Shown here: positions 63,850 to 64,000 of the stretch, piece by piece
Position numbering within the stretch: position 1 is the stretch's first letter
Layout of the letters: every line of letters begins with the position of its first letter
DNA from: CAVUXJ01 sp963814975
GTDB taxonomy: Bacteria; Acidobacteriota; Vicinamibacteria; Vicinamibacterales; CAVVIG01
Reading direction: 5' to 3'
Assembly (NCBI GenBank): GCA_963814975.1
Contig: CAWFFB010000032.1
Location: 71,795-135,794, forward strand
DNA: 64,000 bases
The notes under the pieces: generated by a model
Told to the model about the DNA's origin: nothing
The model's input: only the letters and a program-made list of their open reading frames with translations
Databases searched by the model: none
Made by a program: the position numbers and the translations under genes

Positions 63850-64000
63850 TCCTGATCGAGCCGGACGTCCATCGAGATGAGCGCGGATTCTTTCTCGAAA
63901 CCTATCACGCAAAAGTTACCGCGACGGGGGCCTGCCGCGTCCATTCCTGCAAGACAATCAGTCATTGTGGTCCGCGATACGTTCGCGGCCTCCATCTGCA
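63815..64000 (+). CDS. rfbC: dTDP-4-dehydrorhamnose 3,5-epimerase, N-terminal part
   Basis: The ATG at 63815 opens MRFVPSEISGVILIEPDVHRD, then ERGFFLETYH, the classic RmlC/RfbC start, and LWSAIRS-type residues appear at the end in another frame (QSLW in RfbC usually follows QDNQS). The frame changes near 63930, and the window ends before the active-site histidine region is complete (RGLHLQ, where RfbC has RGLHYQ). It acts directly after RfbB in dTDP-rhamnose synthesis, so the end of the window enters a surface-polysaccharide locus. Confidence 0.87.

Overview
The window (64 kb, GC-rich, roughly 65 percent by eye) looks like chromosome of an uncultured Acidobacteriota, most probably a Vicinamibacteria-like soil or sediment lineage. 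The reasons are a VWFA-related protein of the type first defined in Acidobacteria, a large Oar-like TonB-dependent receptor with an N-terminal carboxypeptidase-regulatory domain, BACON repeats, and short low-complexity word arrays between core genes. The lineage call is inference. Many conserved genes (hemH, the heme oxidase, arginase, glk, the DEAD helicase, rfbB and others) are broken by single-base shifts although their family motifs stay intact in the neighbouring frame. This is best explained by indel errors in the assembly, so I annotate them as whole CDS with frameshifts.

Layout. 1-12.5 kb: end of mnmA, trxB-trxA, glgA diverging from fdhE, a D,D-carboxypeptidase, a secreted M20 peptidase, an orphan DNA methyltransferase, the VWFA protein and a nuclease-like/basic-tail gene pair. 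12.6-18.8 kb: a response regulator, then the heme genes hemE-hemH-hemY, an O-methyltransferase, arginase, a second regulator and tRNA-Lys(UUU). 18.9-28.2 kb: an accessory island with an IS256-family insertion, terminase small subunit plus a duplicated fragment of it, HGGxSTG-type and other phage-associated small genes, a nucleoside-phosphorylase-like protein, ribbon-helix-helix proteins and a truncated integrase. 28.5-42 kb: TonB receptor, Ku, EF-P, Hsp20, HtrA protease, HupE-like membrane protein, TetR regulator, lipA, a ClpP paralogue and an epimerase.

42-57.6 kb: an acyl-CoA ligase/ACP/acyltransferase fusion, infA, DEAD helicase, a BRCT-TPR protein, glucokinase, a ~1,230-residue GltD-like plus PyrK-like flavoprotein fusion, a DUF3108 protein, then thiS and thiG separated by a DUF3108 remnant and a PA14-glycosyltransferase. 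57.6-64 kb: a BACON protein, two degenerate receiver proteins, a sigma-54-type AAA+ regulator, and the start of a dTDP-sugar cluster (rfbB, partial rfbC).

Two patterns cut across the genes. About a dozen genes have a -10-like hexamer ending 5-9 nt before the start codon, which suggests leaderless transcription. Core intergenic gaps are often filled with repeated 7-14 bp words in both orientations that fold into long hairpins and sometimes supply the neighbouring stop codon; the accessory island appears to lack them.
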